Of a stretch of DNA of 64,000 bases, positions 46,305 through 57,070 are shown piece by piece. The number at the start of each line of letters is the position of its first letter. Within the stretch, counting starts at the first letter, position 1. This DNA comes from Rebecca billardiae RCC1528 (lineage: Eukaryota > Haptophyta): NCBI GenBank assembly GCA_965240325.2, contig OZ251227.1, forward strand, positions 1,860,001 to 1,924,000. The letters are read 5' to 3'. The notes beneath the pieces are model-generated. The model was not told the DNA's origin, did not search any database, and was given only the letters and a program-made list of their open reading frames with translations. A program made the translations under genes and the position numbers.

Positions 46305-47690
46305 AAGCAGATTTGGAATGGTGCTCAAACCGCTGCGGCAGTGATCGTCAGGCTGCGGCGTGAGGCTGGGAGGGGTATCATAACATAATGGATGACGGTC
46401 GTCACCCGTGCGCCGGTCGGTAGGCTGCTACTCAGCGCCCGTAGCCTCGTACGCTGCACGTCGAGCTCAAGATCCCTCACCGTGGGCTCCGCGCGAGTGA
46501 CACTGAGCACGAGGAGGGTGTACTTGCGAGGGGTACGCGCGTCGCGCCTGCGATCGACGCCAAGACAAGCGAAGAAGCGATACCACCACTCCCGCGAAGC
46601 GCCTGCCTGACTTGCACTCGGTGTACACACCGCGTGCGGCATGCCGCAAGGAAGGAGCCCGACCCGTGCCTCAGCGTGTCCCGCGCGGCTGGCTGGTGGG
46701 CACTTTCAGCGTGATCGGTCATGCGAACGCGCGCAGAGTCACGCGCGCAGTATGTACACTGTCTACAATCATCTTTGTCGGTCGCCCACGTGCTTGAAGC
46801 GGCTGCAAGGAGTGCAGCCGGGTGTCGCGGGCCAGTCGAGCGCCCAGCTAGCACGACGGCAGCTCGGCGCCGCCGCGCGCTGCCATCGTGGAGGCGGTGA
46901 AGCTGGAGGTACTAGGCTGGCGGCTGTCTGAAGGTAGCTAGACCATGCCTGGGCACTCTCAAGCCGTGTTCAATGCCCAGGCGCGCGTGGGTGGGCCGCA
47001 AAGCGCGCGCAGCGGCCGCCGTCAAATCTGCTTCCATACGAAGCAGATTGAACTGCGGTAAGGGGATAGAAGCAACCTGCGGTAAGGGGATTACAGAATC
47101 GCGAACCGTCAGAACCCCCTCGGAGCAAGGGGCTTACAAAATACCACTTTTGTAAGCCCCTTGCTGTGAGGTGCTCTCCGCCACTAACAGAACAATCGAA
47201 ATTGAGAACAATCGAGATTGAGATTGTTCTCGCCACTAACAGAACAATCGAGGTCGCCCGCCGCCGAAAATTAAACTCTGCCCTGGCGGGCGGGGGGGTC
47301 GGCGGGCCGTGCCAGTGCTGTCGCAATATTTCCTTCAGCGGGTCGTTATTCGCGCCTTTTAGTTTTATTTAGCGGTTTGACGGGCAGGATGACGAATAAC
47401 AGTGCGACACACAGATGATGGTGAGCTACCTGACTCACTGACGAATAATAACGCGACAGATGACTCTGGTGATCTCACCGACAGTGTGATTGCGCGTGTA
47501 TTCGTGCACCCACTGCGCTACTCGTCATCGTGCCGAGCCGGCGTCGACTGCGCGCACGGCGCACTGCCAACTGATTGGCGTGCGACGGCGGCTTGCTTGT
47601 GACGCCTGACGGTGACGGTTCAATGTCCTCGGAGCTAAACAGTGGTGGCGGAGTGTGATGTCATGTTTCATTTGTTTAGGTCGTCTGGAA
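46305..47690. other. Repeat remnants, no supported gene
   Basis: Holds two copies of the dispersed 17 bp motif in reverse orientation (about 47052 and 47076), a perfect hairpin with 18 bp arms (47124-47141 with 47148-47165, agcaaggggcttacaaaa), a small cluster of gaacaatcga repeats (about 47196-47250), and a block at 47278-47345 shared with about 22607-22680. Open frames are short. Confidence 0.5.
47124..47165. repeat. Perfect hairpin, 18 bp arms
   Basis: agcaaggggcttacaaaa, six spacer bases, then the exact reverse complement. A factor-independent terminator reading makes little sense in a eukaryotic nuclear genome. It is more likely a small repeat element or the remnant of one. Confidence 0.85.
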
Positions 47691-48247
47691 GTGCGGTGCG
47701 TGCGCGCGCAGTGCGAGAGCGTGTGCCACTCGCGATCGAGGGTGGGCACGCGCTGCTCGAGCAGGCACATGAAGCGCAGCGCATGTGCCACTGGCTTCAC
47801 GACGTCGGCCTCGTCCAGCAGCGCCCGTGCCATGGTGGAGGATGGGGCGACGATGTTGCACGCTCGGCGTTTCACTCTCGTGGCGGATGTGCGTCCGTGG
47901 GATCGAGCGCTGTGCGACGAGGGCCGCCGACTCGCCAAGATGCGGTTCTGTCCACGGCTGCAAACCCGGCAGGTGCGTGCGGTGCGCCTCGTACGCCGCT
48001 TTGCGCTGCGCCTCCATCGCATTGGTCACCGTCGACGCCATGCAGGCCGGACGTGGGCCCTGAGGCGCCGAGCGATTTTTGGCCGCGAGCTCGCGAGCGC
48101 GAAAGATGATCGCCCGCTCTGGAACACCACCGACCGTACAGTTTACTAAGAATAAGAGACGCACACAGCTCAGGCAGGCGACAGTAGCAAACGGATTTGC
48201 ATGCGCCCGACCTTGCCAACCGGGGCACGCGACAGTCCGGTGTGTGC

Positions 48248-48803
48248 ATTCCGGTTATGGTGTTCAGAGGCCGCGCCAAAGCTTGCGTCGCGTGCGATGG
48301 CGCTTCCCGCCCGCGAGACGCCTCTTGATGAGGGCCTTTCGTACCGAGCTCGACGCGCGACGGTGGATCGCGCGAGGCGGCCATCGTGCGCAGCGCTTGA
48401 TGCTATGGCCGGTGCGAGCGCTCGACGTGCAAGTCAAGCGAGGACCGCCCCAGGTCGCACGATCGTGTCGACGCGCCGAGCGTGCCTCCAAACGCGTCGA
48501 CTTTGGCCCTCGTTCGACCTGCACGCGAGACGACGAGGGCAGCAATCGCGAATCGGGCGAAAACACGTCTCGGGAATCCTCGCGCGATGTCCGCGCTGGC
48601 GTTGGATTTGGCGCGCGCCGCCCACGCGCTCCGCGCCATAACCAAGATGGTTTTCGGCCGAGCGTCCCCAGTGGGAGCTGCGAGGGCGCCCGGTAGTGAG
48701 CGAAGCGACCCGGCCTGGGCAGTGAGCGAGGCGATTTTCTTTTCTTTGCGAGGCGATTTTCTTTTTCCTTTTCTTTTTCTTATCTTTTTCCCGGGCACTA
48801 CAG
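48248..48803 (+). repeat. Dispersed repeat, copy 2 (with 23506-24065)
   Basis: Direct copy of the repeat at 23506-24065. Here it ends at cccgggcactaca and is followed within 40 bp by the truncated transposase-like reading frame, so the repeat may be part of the same mobile family or the site where that gene was broken. Confidence 0.85.
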
Positions 48804-48899
48804 GTCGCTGCTTCGTTTTTCGGACTGCTTCGTCTTTCAGACCCGGCGATGGCGACGCACCTCGCGCAGCGGCTGCTGTGTGGCGGGCGCCGCGCGGCA

Positions 48900-50300
48900 G
48901 GGCTAGGCGGCCTGTCGGCGCGTCTGGTGACCTCAACGCAGCTCTGGTGGCTGCGGGGCTGGAGCCCATCGCCTTCCCGATCGTGCTGTTGCTCGACAAC
49001 CACTCGTCGCGGTACACGGAGGACGTGCTCGCAGCCCTCGGCACTGCTGAGTCCGAGTTCGGCATCCGCATCTTCACCGAGGAGCCGAACACGTCGCACT
49101 TCCTACAGGTAGGCGCCCGTGCGCGCGGACGGCTGCAGCGCCTCTCCGGCGCGCGCGCGTGCCCCGGGTGTACCTGGCGTGCAATCGGCCCGGCGCGCGC
49201 GCGCGACGCGCGCACAATCACCTCTCCGCCCTCGCGCGGCCGCACGCACCGTGAAGGCTCTCGATCAGTACAACCACAAGTTCCACTCGCAATACCAGAA
49301 GGGCCTGGCGTCTTTCAAGCACGCGTACACGGCGAGCTACGGCAAGGAGCCCACGATCGGCCTCCGCGAGTTCCTCCAGATCCTCGGCGGCTGTGAGGAG
49401 CTGTCCACGCCGGGTGCGTGGTTCTCGTGGTGTGACACCTTTGACATCATCAACGCGTGGCGCAAGGTGGGCATCACGGGCAACGTGTTGGACCCGGACC
49501 AGATCAACAGGAAGGACTTCGTGGATCGTCTCGATGCCGCACAGGCGAAGGCGGAGCGCAGGCGGCAAGAGGAGGAGGCCGATGCCGCGTCGCTCGCGGC
49601 GGCGGCGCCGGCAGCGGCGCCAAGCACTCCGGAGCGCGGGGCTGCGCGCTCGGCCGACGACGGCGAGCCCTCTGGCGCGCACGCATCACCTACGTTTAGT
49701 GCGTTCACAGCCACGCCTGCGGGGATGCGCTCGAACACTGCTCCAGCCCTCCGCGCCAAGCTCGAGCTCGCCAAGGAGTACTCCGGCCGCCAGGCCGCCA
49801 AGCTCGTGCGCGAGCGTGATGAGCACGACGCCGAGCTCGCCGCGGTGCGCAAGGCGGTGAGGTTCGACCCGGGTGAGCTCGCAGACCAGCTCGGTGTCCT
49901 TCCAGTGCCCGCCGTGGAGCTCGCCGCGCCGAAGCCGGACAACACGCGGCTCGACAGCCAAAACGGCTCGTGGTCGTTGCGTGAGATCAACACGCAGAAG
50001 GCCGCGCAGACCGCGCAGAAGGAGGCCGAGGCGGCGCGCAAGGCGGCGGCCGCATCCGAGCGTGCGCGGAAGAAGGCGGAGGCGGAGGCAGCTGCTGCTG
50101 AGCTCGAGGCGAGCTTCGACCGCTGTCACCAGACCTGCTCGTGCGGCGTGTCGCCCTGCCCGATGGCGAAGGCGAGACGCTGCCCGACGTGCCAGAAGAT
50201 CGATCTCCGAGGGTGGCTGTGCAAGAAGGCCGAGTGCTCGGAAGCTCGCAAGCAATCGGCGCCGGCGCCGGCCGCGCCGGGCACCGCCGCGTCAGTATGA
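48900..50300 (+). pseudogene. 5'-truncated DDE-type (pogo/Tigger-like) transposase with coiled-coil and Cys-rich tail
   Basis: The reading frame is recognisable from about 48918 (NAALVAAGLEPIAFP). Two exons, about 48900-49108 and 49257-50300, are separated by a phase 0 intron (gtaggc...gaag, 148 bp). Splicing rebuilds the DDE_1 order: IVLLLDNHSSRY (second catalytic Asp), NTSHFLQ joined to ALDQYNHKFHSQYQKG, then INAWRKVGI. The first catalytic Asp and the DNA-binding part are missing, and no ATG or upstream exon is visible because the repeat ending at 48803 abuts it. The C-terminal half is unusual: charged Ala/Glu/Arg helix (about 49740-50110), then CHQTCSCGVSPCPMAKARRC and CxxC-type pairs that could bind zinc. 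It is either a dead transposon or a remnant in use as a host gene. Confidence 0.65.
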
Positions 50301-50850
50301 GCTGTCGTCGTCGACCGTGCTGGCCGCGCAGCCGCAGCGCCGGCTGGCGGTGGCGCGGAAGCCTAGTGAATCCCTGAGGTGGTCTGCTGCATGTATGTGG
50401 TATCTAGAGTGCATGATGCCGTTAGCCCGACTCACACGGCTCACCAGACAGCGGCTCTGACTCGGCGCGCGCGCTGAGAGCCCGCGGGTCTGAAAGTTGA
50501 AGCATGCCGTCGGCGGCCCCGTCGTGGACCTCGTGGCGTCCGTGGGGCACATGGTAGTGGAACAAAGTCGTCTAAATGGTACATACCCGCTGGGTTGTAC
50601 CTCAGGCACACCCTGGGGGTGCCGCCAGACGCGATCTCGAGCGCCGCAGACCCCCGGGGGCGCCGCCGCCATCGTGCACAAAAAGTGAACAGCAATCGGG
50701 TCCGAAAGTTGAAGCAGCGACCTGTACAAGGGGCGGACCTACGGCCCGCCATATCGCTGCTCGAGCGCGCGGGAATCCCGCTGCTCATCCGGAGGAACCA
50801 CGTGCTCCGCGGAGATCTTGTCAGCAGACCGTGCGCGGTCCTCGTCGCCA

Positions 50851-52329
50851 ATGAGCAGTCCGTCGGGCATCCGAGTTCGTGCGCGCGTTCACACCGCCGC
50901 GTTCGAAGGGCTCCGCGGTATCGCGGCGCTCCAGGTGAGTCTGAGTCACTTCTGCCAGTACATGCTCTACCAACCACTCGTGTACTTCAATGCCACGGCG
51001 GCTGTACAGCTCTTTTACGTGCTGGCCGGATTCATGACGTGCCTCGCCAACAACGAGGCGCCCTCGTCGGAAGCGGGGGGCTGCGGTCCGTTCGCGCGCC
51101 GATTCTGGGCTCGCAGGGTCGCCCGTCTTGGCCCCGTCAATTGGCTTTCGATCGTAGTTGGCACGCCGATCGCCGCCCTCCTGCACCCTCGTCCCCCGTG
51201 GCACGTGCCGCTTAACGTCCTCCTGGACGCACTCTTTGTGCAGGCGTGGGTACCCGTCTTTCGTTTGGTCAACGGGCCGCTCTACTTCATGAATGGGCTT
51301 GCGCTGTTCTACGGCGTGTTTCCCGCCATCCAGCGCCGCACGCAACAGCCGCGCTCAGCGCAGCGTGTCGTTCAGCTATGCTGGCGGCTCTGGGTTGCAT
51401 ACGTGGTGCTCTTTGTGCTGATTGCGGCTGCTATCGAGTGCACCATCTCGCCTACCCCGGTCAGTTTGCCGTCGCAGACGCCGACCACCGCCGAGATCCT
51501 GCATCACGTGCGGCCGATGGCCCGCAAGCACCCGTTGAGCAAGCTCCCCTTGTGCTTGATTGGCGCAGTGGTCGGCAGCTATGCAATGGCCCCCGCTGCC
51601 GACACCGCTGCAGGTGCCGAGGGCAGCTCTATCGCTGCGACGAAACCCGCAGCGTCCTTGCGCTGGGGCGGTGTTGCGAATGGCTGCGCTTTGGCTTACG
51701 CACTCTTCACGCTCGCCTACCTCTGCGTGCCGCTGATCGCCTTCCAGACGTGTGGGTACGAATACGCCTGGATTGCTGAGGATGCCTTCGCATACACAGC
51801 TGATCTGCTGCCTGGGCCGGCGTTCGCGCTGTGGCTTTACGCCCTGACGCAGGCGCCCGGCTGCGCAGCGGAGCGCTTCTTATCGAATGCGCTCCTCCAG
51901 TGGATTGGCAAGATCTCCTACTCATGGTACTGCATACATCTTCCCCTTTTCTACATCTGCGCATGGCTGAGGGGGCTGGCGCGCGCACCTGATGACGGGA
52001 TCGTTCCCCGCTATGCCGCCGGCTGGTCTGGATCCCCGCTGCTGCAATGGTGGGAGATTGTGCCCGTCATGGCTGTGGTGGCGATGGTGAGTGCTGCTGT
52101 CCATCGCTGGGTCGAAGAGCCCGCGCGGCGGATCATCTACCGTCTCGTCGACGGCACTCCTGCAACGGCCGCAACCCCCGACGATTCGATGGCGACACGG
52201 CGTCCCTGGCGCGGCGATGATGGATCTGATGCTGGGACCGGTATCGAACGCCGGTCGCTGCAGACTATGCCTGGTAGTTCTCTGATGACGTCGATGAATA
52301 CGCCGAAGACGACGATGCCATTGGTCTGA
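50851..52329 (+). CDS. Acyltransferase-3 family membrane protein, copy 1
   Basis: 492 codons from the ATG at 50851; the open frame reaches back to 50818 only through TTG, and the duplicated copy at 63259 supports the same ATG. The start FEGLRGIAALQVSLSHF, then VQLFYVLAGFMTCL and RRFWARRVARLGPVNWLS, is the characteristic beginning of the OafA/YrhL/NRF-6-type acyltransferase 3 family. About ten hydrophobic segments follow, ending with WIGKISYSWYCIHLPLFY and a VHRWVEEPARR motif typical of the family's last helices. These proteins transfer acyl groups to sugars or other membrane-side acceptors. The putative catalytic His in SHF near residue 32 is present. The region just upstream (about 50763-50850) is also shared with the second copy. 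Confidence 0.9.
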   Translation: MSSPSGIRVRARVHTAAFEGLRGIAALQVSLSHFCQYMLYQPLVYFNATAAVQLFYVLAGFMTCLANNEAPSSEAGGCGPFARRFWARRVARLGPVNWLSIVVGTPIAALLHPRPPWHVPLNVLLDALFVQAWVPVFRLVNGPLYFMNGLALFYGVFPAIQRRTQQPRSAQRVVQLCWRLWVAYVVLFVLIAAAIECTISPTPVSLPSQTPTTAEILHHVRPMARKHPLSKLPLCLIGAVVGSYAMAPAADTAAGAEGSSIAATKPAASLRWGGVANGCALAYALFTLAYLCVPLIAFQTCGYEYAWIAEDAFAYTADLLPGPAFALWLYALTQAPGCAAERFLSNALLQWIGKISYSWYCIHLPLFYICAWLRGLARAPDDGIVPRYAAGWSGSPLLQWWEIVPVMAVVAMVSAAVHRWVEEPARRIIYRLVDGTPATAATPDDSMATRRPWRGDDGSDAGTGIERRSLQTMPGSSLMTSMNTPKTTMPLV

Positions 52330-52963
52330 CGACGCGACAATACAGGTGGATACGGGTCAACTGGACAGCGGCCGGCCCAACTCACGGGGCGCCATTGTGC
52401 CCGCGGCTCCGGCTCCCACCGCGGTGCGCGCGTTCGAGCGGGTGGCTGTGCGAGTTAGCATGAGCAGTCACGGGTCGTGGCGCGCCTCGGGCCTGGGCGA
52501 GGGTGCCGTGGTACATCCCACACGGTGGCCAACTGGACAGTGCGCGCCCGCGAGCGACCACGTGACTCGTGAGGCGTATGGTCTTTTTCAGGGTGGGCGA
52601 GGCCTCTCTGTGCCGCCCCTGGACCTGACGACCACGTCCCAGCAGCCATGTGCGTGCCGGTACATACGCGCCATACGCGTCGATCCCCAGGCGCGCACGT
52701 CGGTACGGGCACCTGTTTTGCACCTGTTTTGCAGCCGCATGCAAGCCAGGAGCAGCGCCCGCGGGTGGAGGGAGGCCTACAGACGGTGCGTCAGAAGCAC
52801 TCGACTGACTAGTCTCAGAAGACTCGCTGCTGGACCTAATAACGTCCCACCCCACCTAATATGCCCCTGCTGCTGCGCACCGCCATGTCCGCTCGCGCTC
52901 GCGCGCGCAGACTAGGCGGTCGTCAACGAGACGCGACGAGTATGGGGGATATATCATCAACTA
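52330..52963. other. Intergenic between convergent genes
   Basis: 634 bp separate the 3' ends of the acyltransferase and PIN-like carrier genes. It includes a short direct repeat (gcacctgttttgcacctgttttgc, about 52709-52733; two ttttgcacctg-like units). Nothing else supportable is seen. Confidence 0.5.
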
Positions 52964-54338
52964 TCAAGTGACGATGCGGATGAAGAGGGTCAGCCACGCT
53001 GTCAGAGAGAGCGGTGCTACGATCATCTGCACGGCGAGAATGGCCGCAGCGCGGCGGCTGAGGTTGTGCGCTTGTCTCTGGTTCAGCATGACGACGACGT
53101 TGTTCGCCGTGGGCATTGCCGTCTGCAGCAGCAGCACGAGGCGCAGCAGCGTGCCCACGCGCCGCCCGTCGTCACCAGGCCCGCCGCCGGTTGCGAGCGC
53201 GGGGATGCAGCGCGTGTCGAGGCTGTACAGCGCCAAGCCGAGCGCAGGCATCAAGCCCGCGCGCACGATGAACGCGAGCGCGGCGTCGAGCGGCAGCCCG
53301 TGCCACCACGGCTGCTCCGTGCCCGCATGCCCCTGGCCCTCCGCCTCGTCGTCCGCGTCCGCATCCGCGCCGAGCACCGCGCCGAGCAAGACGGTGCCCA
53401 CCGGGATGCACGCGTCGCCCACCAACAGCAGAGCCGCCTGCAGCGGCGCGAGGGGCGCGTTTGCGCCGACGAGCAGGCGCTTGGCGGGCGAGATGCCGAC
53501 GAGCAGCCCGGCGAGGACGGCGACGATTGGCGCGTTGAGCGTGCGCCGCGCCATCGCCACCATGCTATCGCGCTCCGGCAGGCGCGCCCACACGGCTGCG
53601 ACGGGGCGAGACGCGGCGTGCTGGTGCGCCCATAGCCGCCCGCCGACCGAGCTGCTGAGTGCGATCGTGCCCCCCGCAGAGCTCTCCTCCGTGACGGATG
53701 AACCGCGCCCCGCGCTCTCCTCCACGCTCGGCTGCGCCGCCAGCTTGGTCGGCGGCTCGGCCGCAATCGGTCGCCCCGCGTACTCCCAGCCAGCCGTCCA
53801 GCAGAGCACGCTCCAGCCGAGCAGGTACACGGACACGTTGCCGAACGCGCGGTCGAGGGCGAGCGGGTCGTCGGGTACGAGGACGGGCGCGAGGCTGGTG
53901 AGGAGGATCAGGGGAAACAGGTTGCCTGTGACGCGGCCCGCGCGGCGCAGGCAGCAGCGTGAGGTGTGCAAAGCGGTGCGCGCGCGCGCACTGACTGTTC
54001 CGCGCACCATTGCCGAACGTGCCAGCCATTACTACGACCCGCCTGCGAGATGGGCTCAGTCGGCACACCCAGGCGAGCGCGCTCGTCACCGCAAAGCCCA
54101 AGCCAATGTGCACGACCGCGTGCGCGGGCAGCAACCAGTCCGTTGCGAGCCCGGCCAACGTCGCTGACTCCGCAACGTGCGCAAAGAGCATGCACGGGAG
54201 CAGCAGATGGACGGTGAAGGCGTTGAGCTGCTTGACCGCCGGCGCGTTGACGAAGCCCGTGCGCGCCAGGACCACGCCGAAGCTCAACACGAGCATGGCC
54301 TTCGCCACGGCGGCGCCGGCCGCCGCGAAGGGCGTCAT
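52964..54338 (-). CDS. PIN-like / auxin-efflux-carrier family membrane transporter (2 exons)
   Basis: ATG at 54338; exons 54338-54008 and 53925-52964 with an 82 bp phase 1 intron (gtgcgc...cacag). Exons sum to 431 codons (430 aa). The splice joins GTFGN and GNLFPLILL, restoring the GN-GN-P motif that marks the membrane transport (PF03547; PIN/PILS) family, where plant relatives read GNLGNLPLI. Hydrophobic helices fill the N-terminal 110 and C-terminal 200 residues, with a hydrophilic Ser/Glu-rich central loop (about residues 165-225), the classic two-bundle layout. Near the end, LLLQTAMPTANNVVVM corresponds to the conserved second-half motif. Plant members move auxin across the ER or plasma membrane; the substrate in an alga is unknown. 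The start codon is only 34 bp from the edge of the Mutator-like element. Confidence 0.88.
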
Positions 54339-54371
54339 GCAACTCGACGGTGTACGATGGCGCCCGGCGCC

Positions 54372-55780
54372 CGGCAGCGCTAAATCAGCCCGGGCTGATT
54401 TAAGCTTATCTCAGCCCGGGCTGATTTAAGCCCTTAAATCAGCCCGGGCTGAGATAAGCTCCGCGCGAGCTTATCTCAGCCCGGGCTGAGATAAGCGCTT
54501 ATCTCAGCCCAGCGGCTCGCGACTCGGCCACCGTGGACTCGGAGCGCACGTCGCGCGGTGCGGCCCGCCCGCTCCATGGCTGCACGCGCTGCTGTGTCTT
54601 CGGTGGCCACAGGGTGAAGTGCGCTGAGTCTAGTGGCGGGCGCCCAGCTCCACCCACCCCCTTCTCCCTGGCCCGCCCCGCCTGCCCTCGCCCGCATCGG
54701 ATGCCTTCCTCGCGCATGCAACGGCCTCAGCCAACGCCATTGTTCCACCATCGATTCCACCATCGACGGTCGTGGGTACTTGTACGTCGTGTACTGTACA
54801 TGTGTGTCATGTGTAATCGCACGCATCTGGCCACGGCCCACGTGCACCTGTCTGCCGTGTGCCGTCGCCCTTGTACCGCGTTGCCCTTGTACCGTTCGCG
54901 CGTTGCGGCATGTGCTTGCCCAGCTTGGCATACTTGCCGGTCACGCTCGACGCTGGATCAGCCAGTCATCGCGATCCCGTCAGATCGAAACGGTCCCTTC
55001 GCGCGGCGCACTACTCTGCGCGGCGGCTGCCGGTTCATGACCGAGCTTGGACCATCAGCTGACAGCTGTGGTGTGCGGCTCGCTGCGTCTCAAGCGTGGC
55101 AGGCGCTTCGGCAGAGTAATACACTGTCGACGGTCGTGGCGCCGCAGCTGGTGGGCTCACCGGCGCCGTCGCGCTCGCAGCTTTCGGCGCGCTTGGCGAG
55201 CACGCCAAGGTCGCCGCGCGCACCGTGGTCCGCGTGCACACAACGGCCGCCGCGCGCGCCGCAGCCGTCTTGCGCGCCGCAGCCGGCGAGCGCGCCGCGG
55301 CCGGCGAGCGCGCCGCGGCTGCTGAGCGCGCCCGGCCGGCGAGCGCGCCGCGGCCGGCGAGTGCGCCGCGGCTGCTGCGCGCGCCCGGCCGGTGAGCGCG
55401 CCGCGGCTGCCGCGCGCCGCGCGGCTGGCGATTGCGCCGCGGCTGCCACGCGCGCTGCGGCCGGTAAGCGCGCCACGGCGGCAGACAGCGTAATACGGCC
55501 GTCGCGCCCGGCCGGCGAGCGCGCCGTGGCTGCTGCGCGCGCCGCGGCTGCTGCGCGCGCCGCGGCCGGCGAGCGCGCCGAGGCCGACCAACGCGCCGCG
55601 ACCGCCCCGCGCACGGCGACCGAAGGCGAGTCTGTGGCGGATAGCGAGCTTGCCGCTGCGGCTAGTGAGCGCGCCGCAACCGCCGCGGATGGATGGTGCA
55701 GCCGGGGCTTGCGCCACCGCGACCGGTGAGCTGGCCGCGCCAGCATGCGTAGGTATTGGCGAGCGCGCCACCGCAACCGG
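54372..55780 (+). repeat. MULE left terminal inverted repeat
   Basis: Begins with an array of palindromes (54383-54510), then a block shared with all other TIR copies (cagcccagcggctcgcgact to about 54720), then unique-looking sequence matching the right TIR in reverse, and finally a GC-rich stretch coding Ala/Arg-rich frames. Its inner end contains the words for ATEGESVADSE, nearly the same as ATEGEPVADGE in the transposase N-terminus. Confidence 0.8.
54383..54510. repeat. Array of 20 bp CCCGGG-centred palindromes at the MULE tip
   Basis: Four palindromic units of the forms aaatcagcccgggctgattt, tatctcagcccgggctgaga and hybrids between them, joined by aagctt- or agcgct-like spacers. Related arrays lie at about 56716-56801 and 62657-62775, always at a TIR end. 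Confidence 0.9.
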
Positions 55781-55859
55781 CGAGCGCGCACCGCACGGGC
55801 CACAGATGCCCATTGGTCCAACGCCGCAGGTGCCCATCAAGCCTGGCGCCAACACGTGA

Positions 55860-56805
55860 CAGTTGCGCGATGAGGCTGAGCGTGCTCGCCGGCCGCTGCG
55901 CGCTCACTGGCCGCGGCGGCGCGCTCGCTCGCTATCCGCCACAGACTAGCCTTCGGTCGTCGCGCACGGCCGCGGCGCGCTGGTCCGCCGCGGCGCGCGC
56001 GGCAGCCACGGCGCGCGCGGCAACCGCGGCGCGCGCGGCGGCCACCGCGCGCGTGGCGCATGCGGCGGCCGCTGCGTGCGTGCGGACCGCGGCGCACACC
56101 GCAACCTTAGCTTGCTGTCCGTGCGCACCAGCCCCTGAGCCGCGGCACGCGCTGCGAGCTTTGCGTGCTCGCCGTGCGCGCCGACAGCTGCGGGCGTGCC
56201 GGCGTCGGCGCGCCCACTAGCCGCAGCGCCATGATCGTCCATGGAGCTGCGCCGGTGCCCATGCCTGTGCCGCTGGCACCGGTACGCCCGCGCGCGGCGG
56301 CCGCGGTGGCAACGTTCAGCACATTTTGAACAACGTGCAATGGCAACAGCACACAACCGACTGTAGCGCACGGGCCGTGTTCACCCGCGTGCGACTACGC
56401 GCGGACATGGTCAACTGGCGAACGTCGATGGTGCGTCCATGGTGTTGGCTGCATGCTTCTCATGCGGGCAGCAAGTCCACAAGCCGAGTTGCCGCCGTGG
56501 AGTTGCATGCGCGAGGAAGGCATCCGATGCGGGCGAGGGCAGGCGGGGCGGGCCAGGGAGAAGGGGGTGGGTGGAGCTGGGCGCCCGCCACTAGACTCAG
56601 CGCACTTCACCCTGTGGCCACCGAAGACACAGCAGCGCGTGCAGCCATGGAGCGGGCGGGCCGCACCGCGCGACGTGCGCTCCGAGTCCACGGTGGCCGA
56701 GTCGCGAGCCGCTGGGCTGAGATAAGCGCTTATCTCAGCCCGGGCTGAGATAAGCTTAAATCAGCCCGGGCTGAGATAAGCGCTTATCTCAGCCCAGCGC
56801 CCCAG
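55860..56805 (-). repeat. Extra internal copy of the MULE right end
   Basis: This stretch has the same orientation as the right TIR (61680-62780): first the gccgcggcgcgctggtccgc-like part (about 55880-56100), then, after divergent sequence, the gcgaggaaggcatccgatgc block and the terminal palindromes (about 56510-56801). Together with the left TIR it makes a 2.4 kb foldback inside the larger element. Confidence 0.75.
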
Positions 56806-57070
56806 CCCGCGCGGCTCGCGACACGCACGCGTCAAGGGGCCGTGGGAGCGCACCCCTGATTCGCACGCGGGCGGGCGTTACAGGCGCGGTGAGCACGGCA
56901 GCGCGCGTCACCCTGCGGCATCGTGTCTCATGTACCGGCACGCTGGCGTTCTTCTCCCCGCAAGCTTCATCCGCCTCGTTCTCACGCGTCCTCCCCTGCC
57001 CCGCGTGTGTTGTCAACCGCATCATGTCATTGCCGCACGCCGCGCAGGTCGTGCTCGCCGAGCTGCCCTC

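Noticed and set aside
47124-47165. Hairpin as a bacterial-type terminator
   Set aside because: The window is clearly eukaryotic and no gene ends just upstream.
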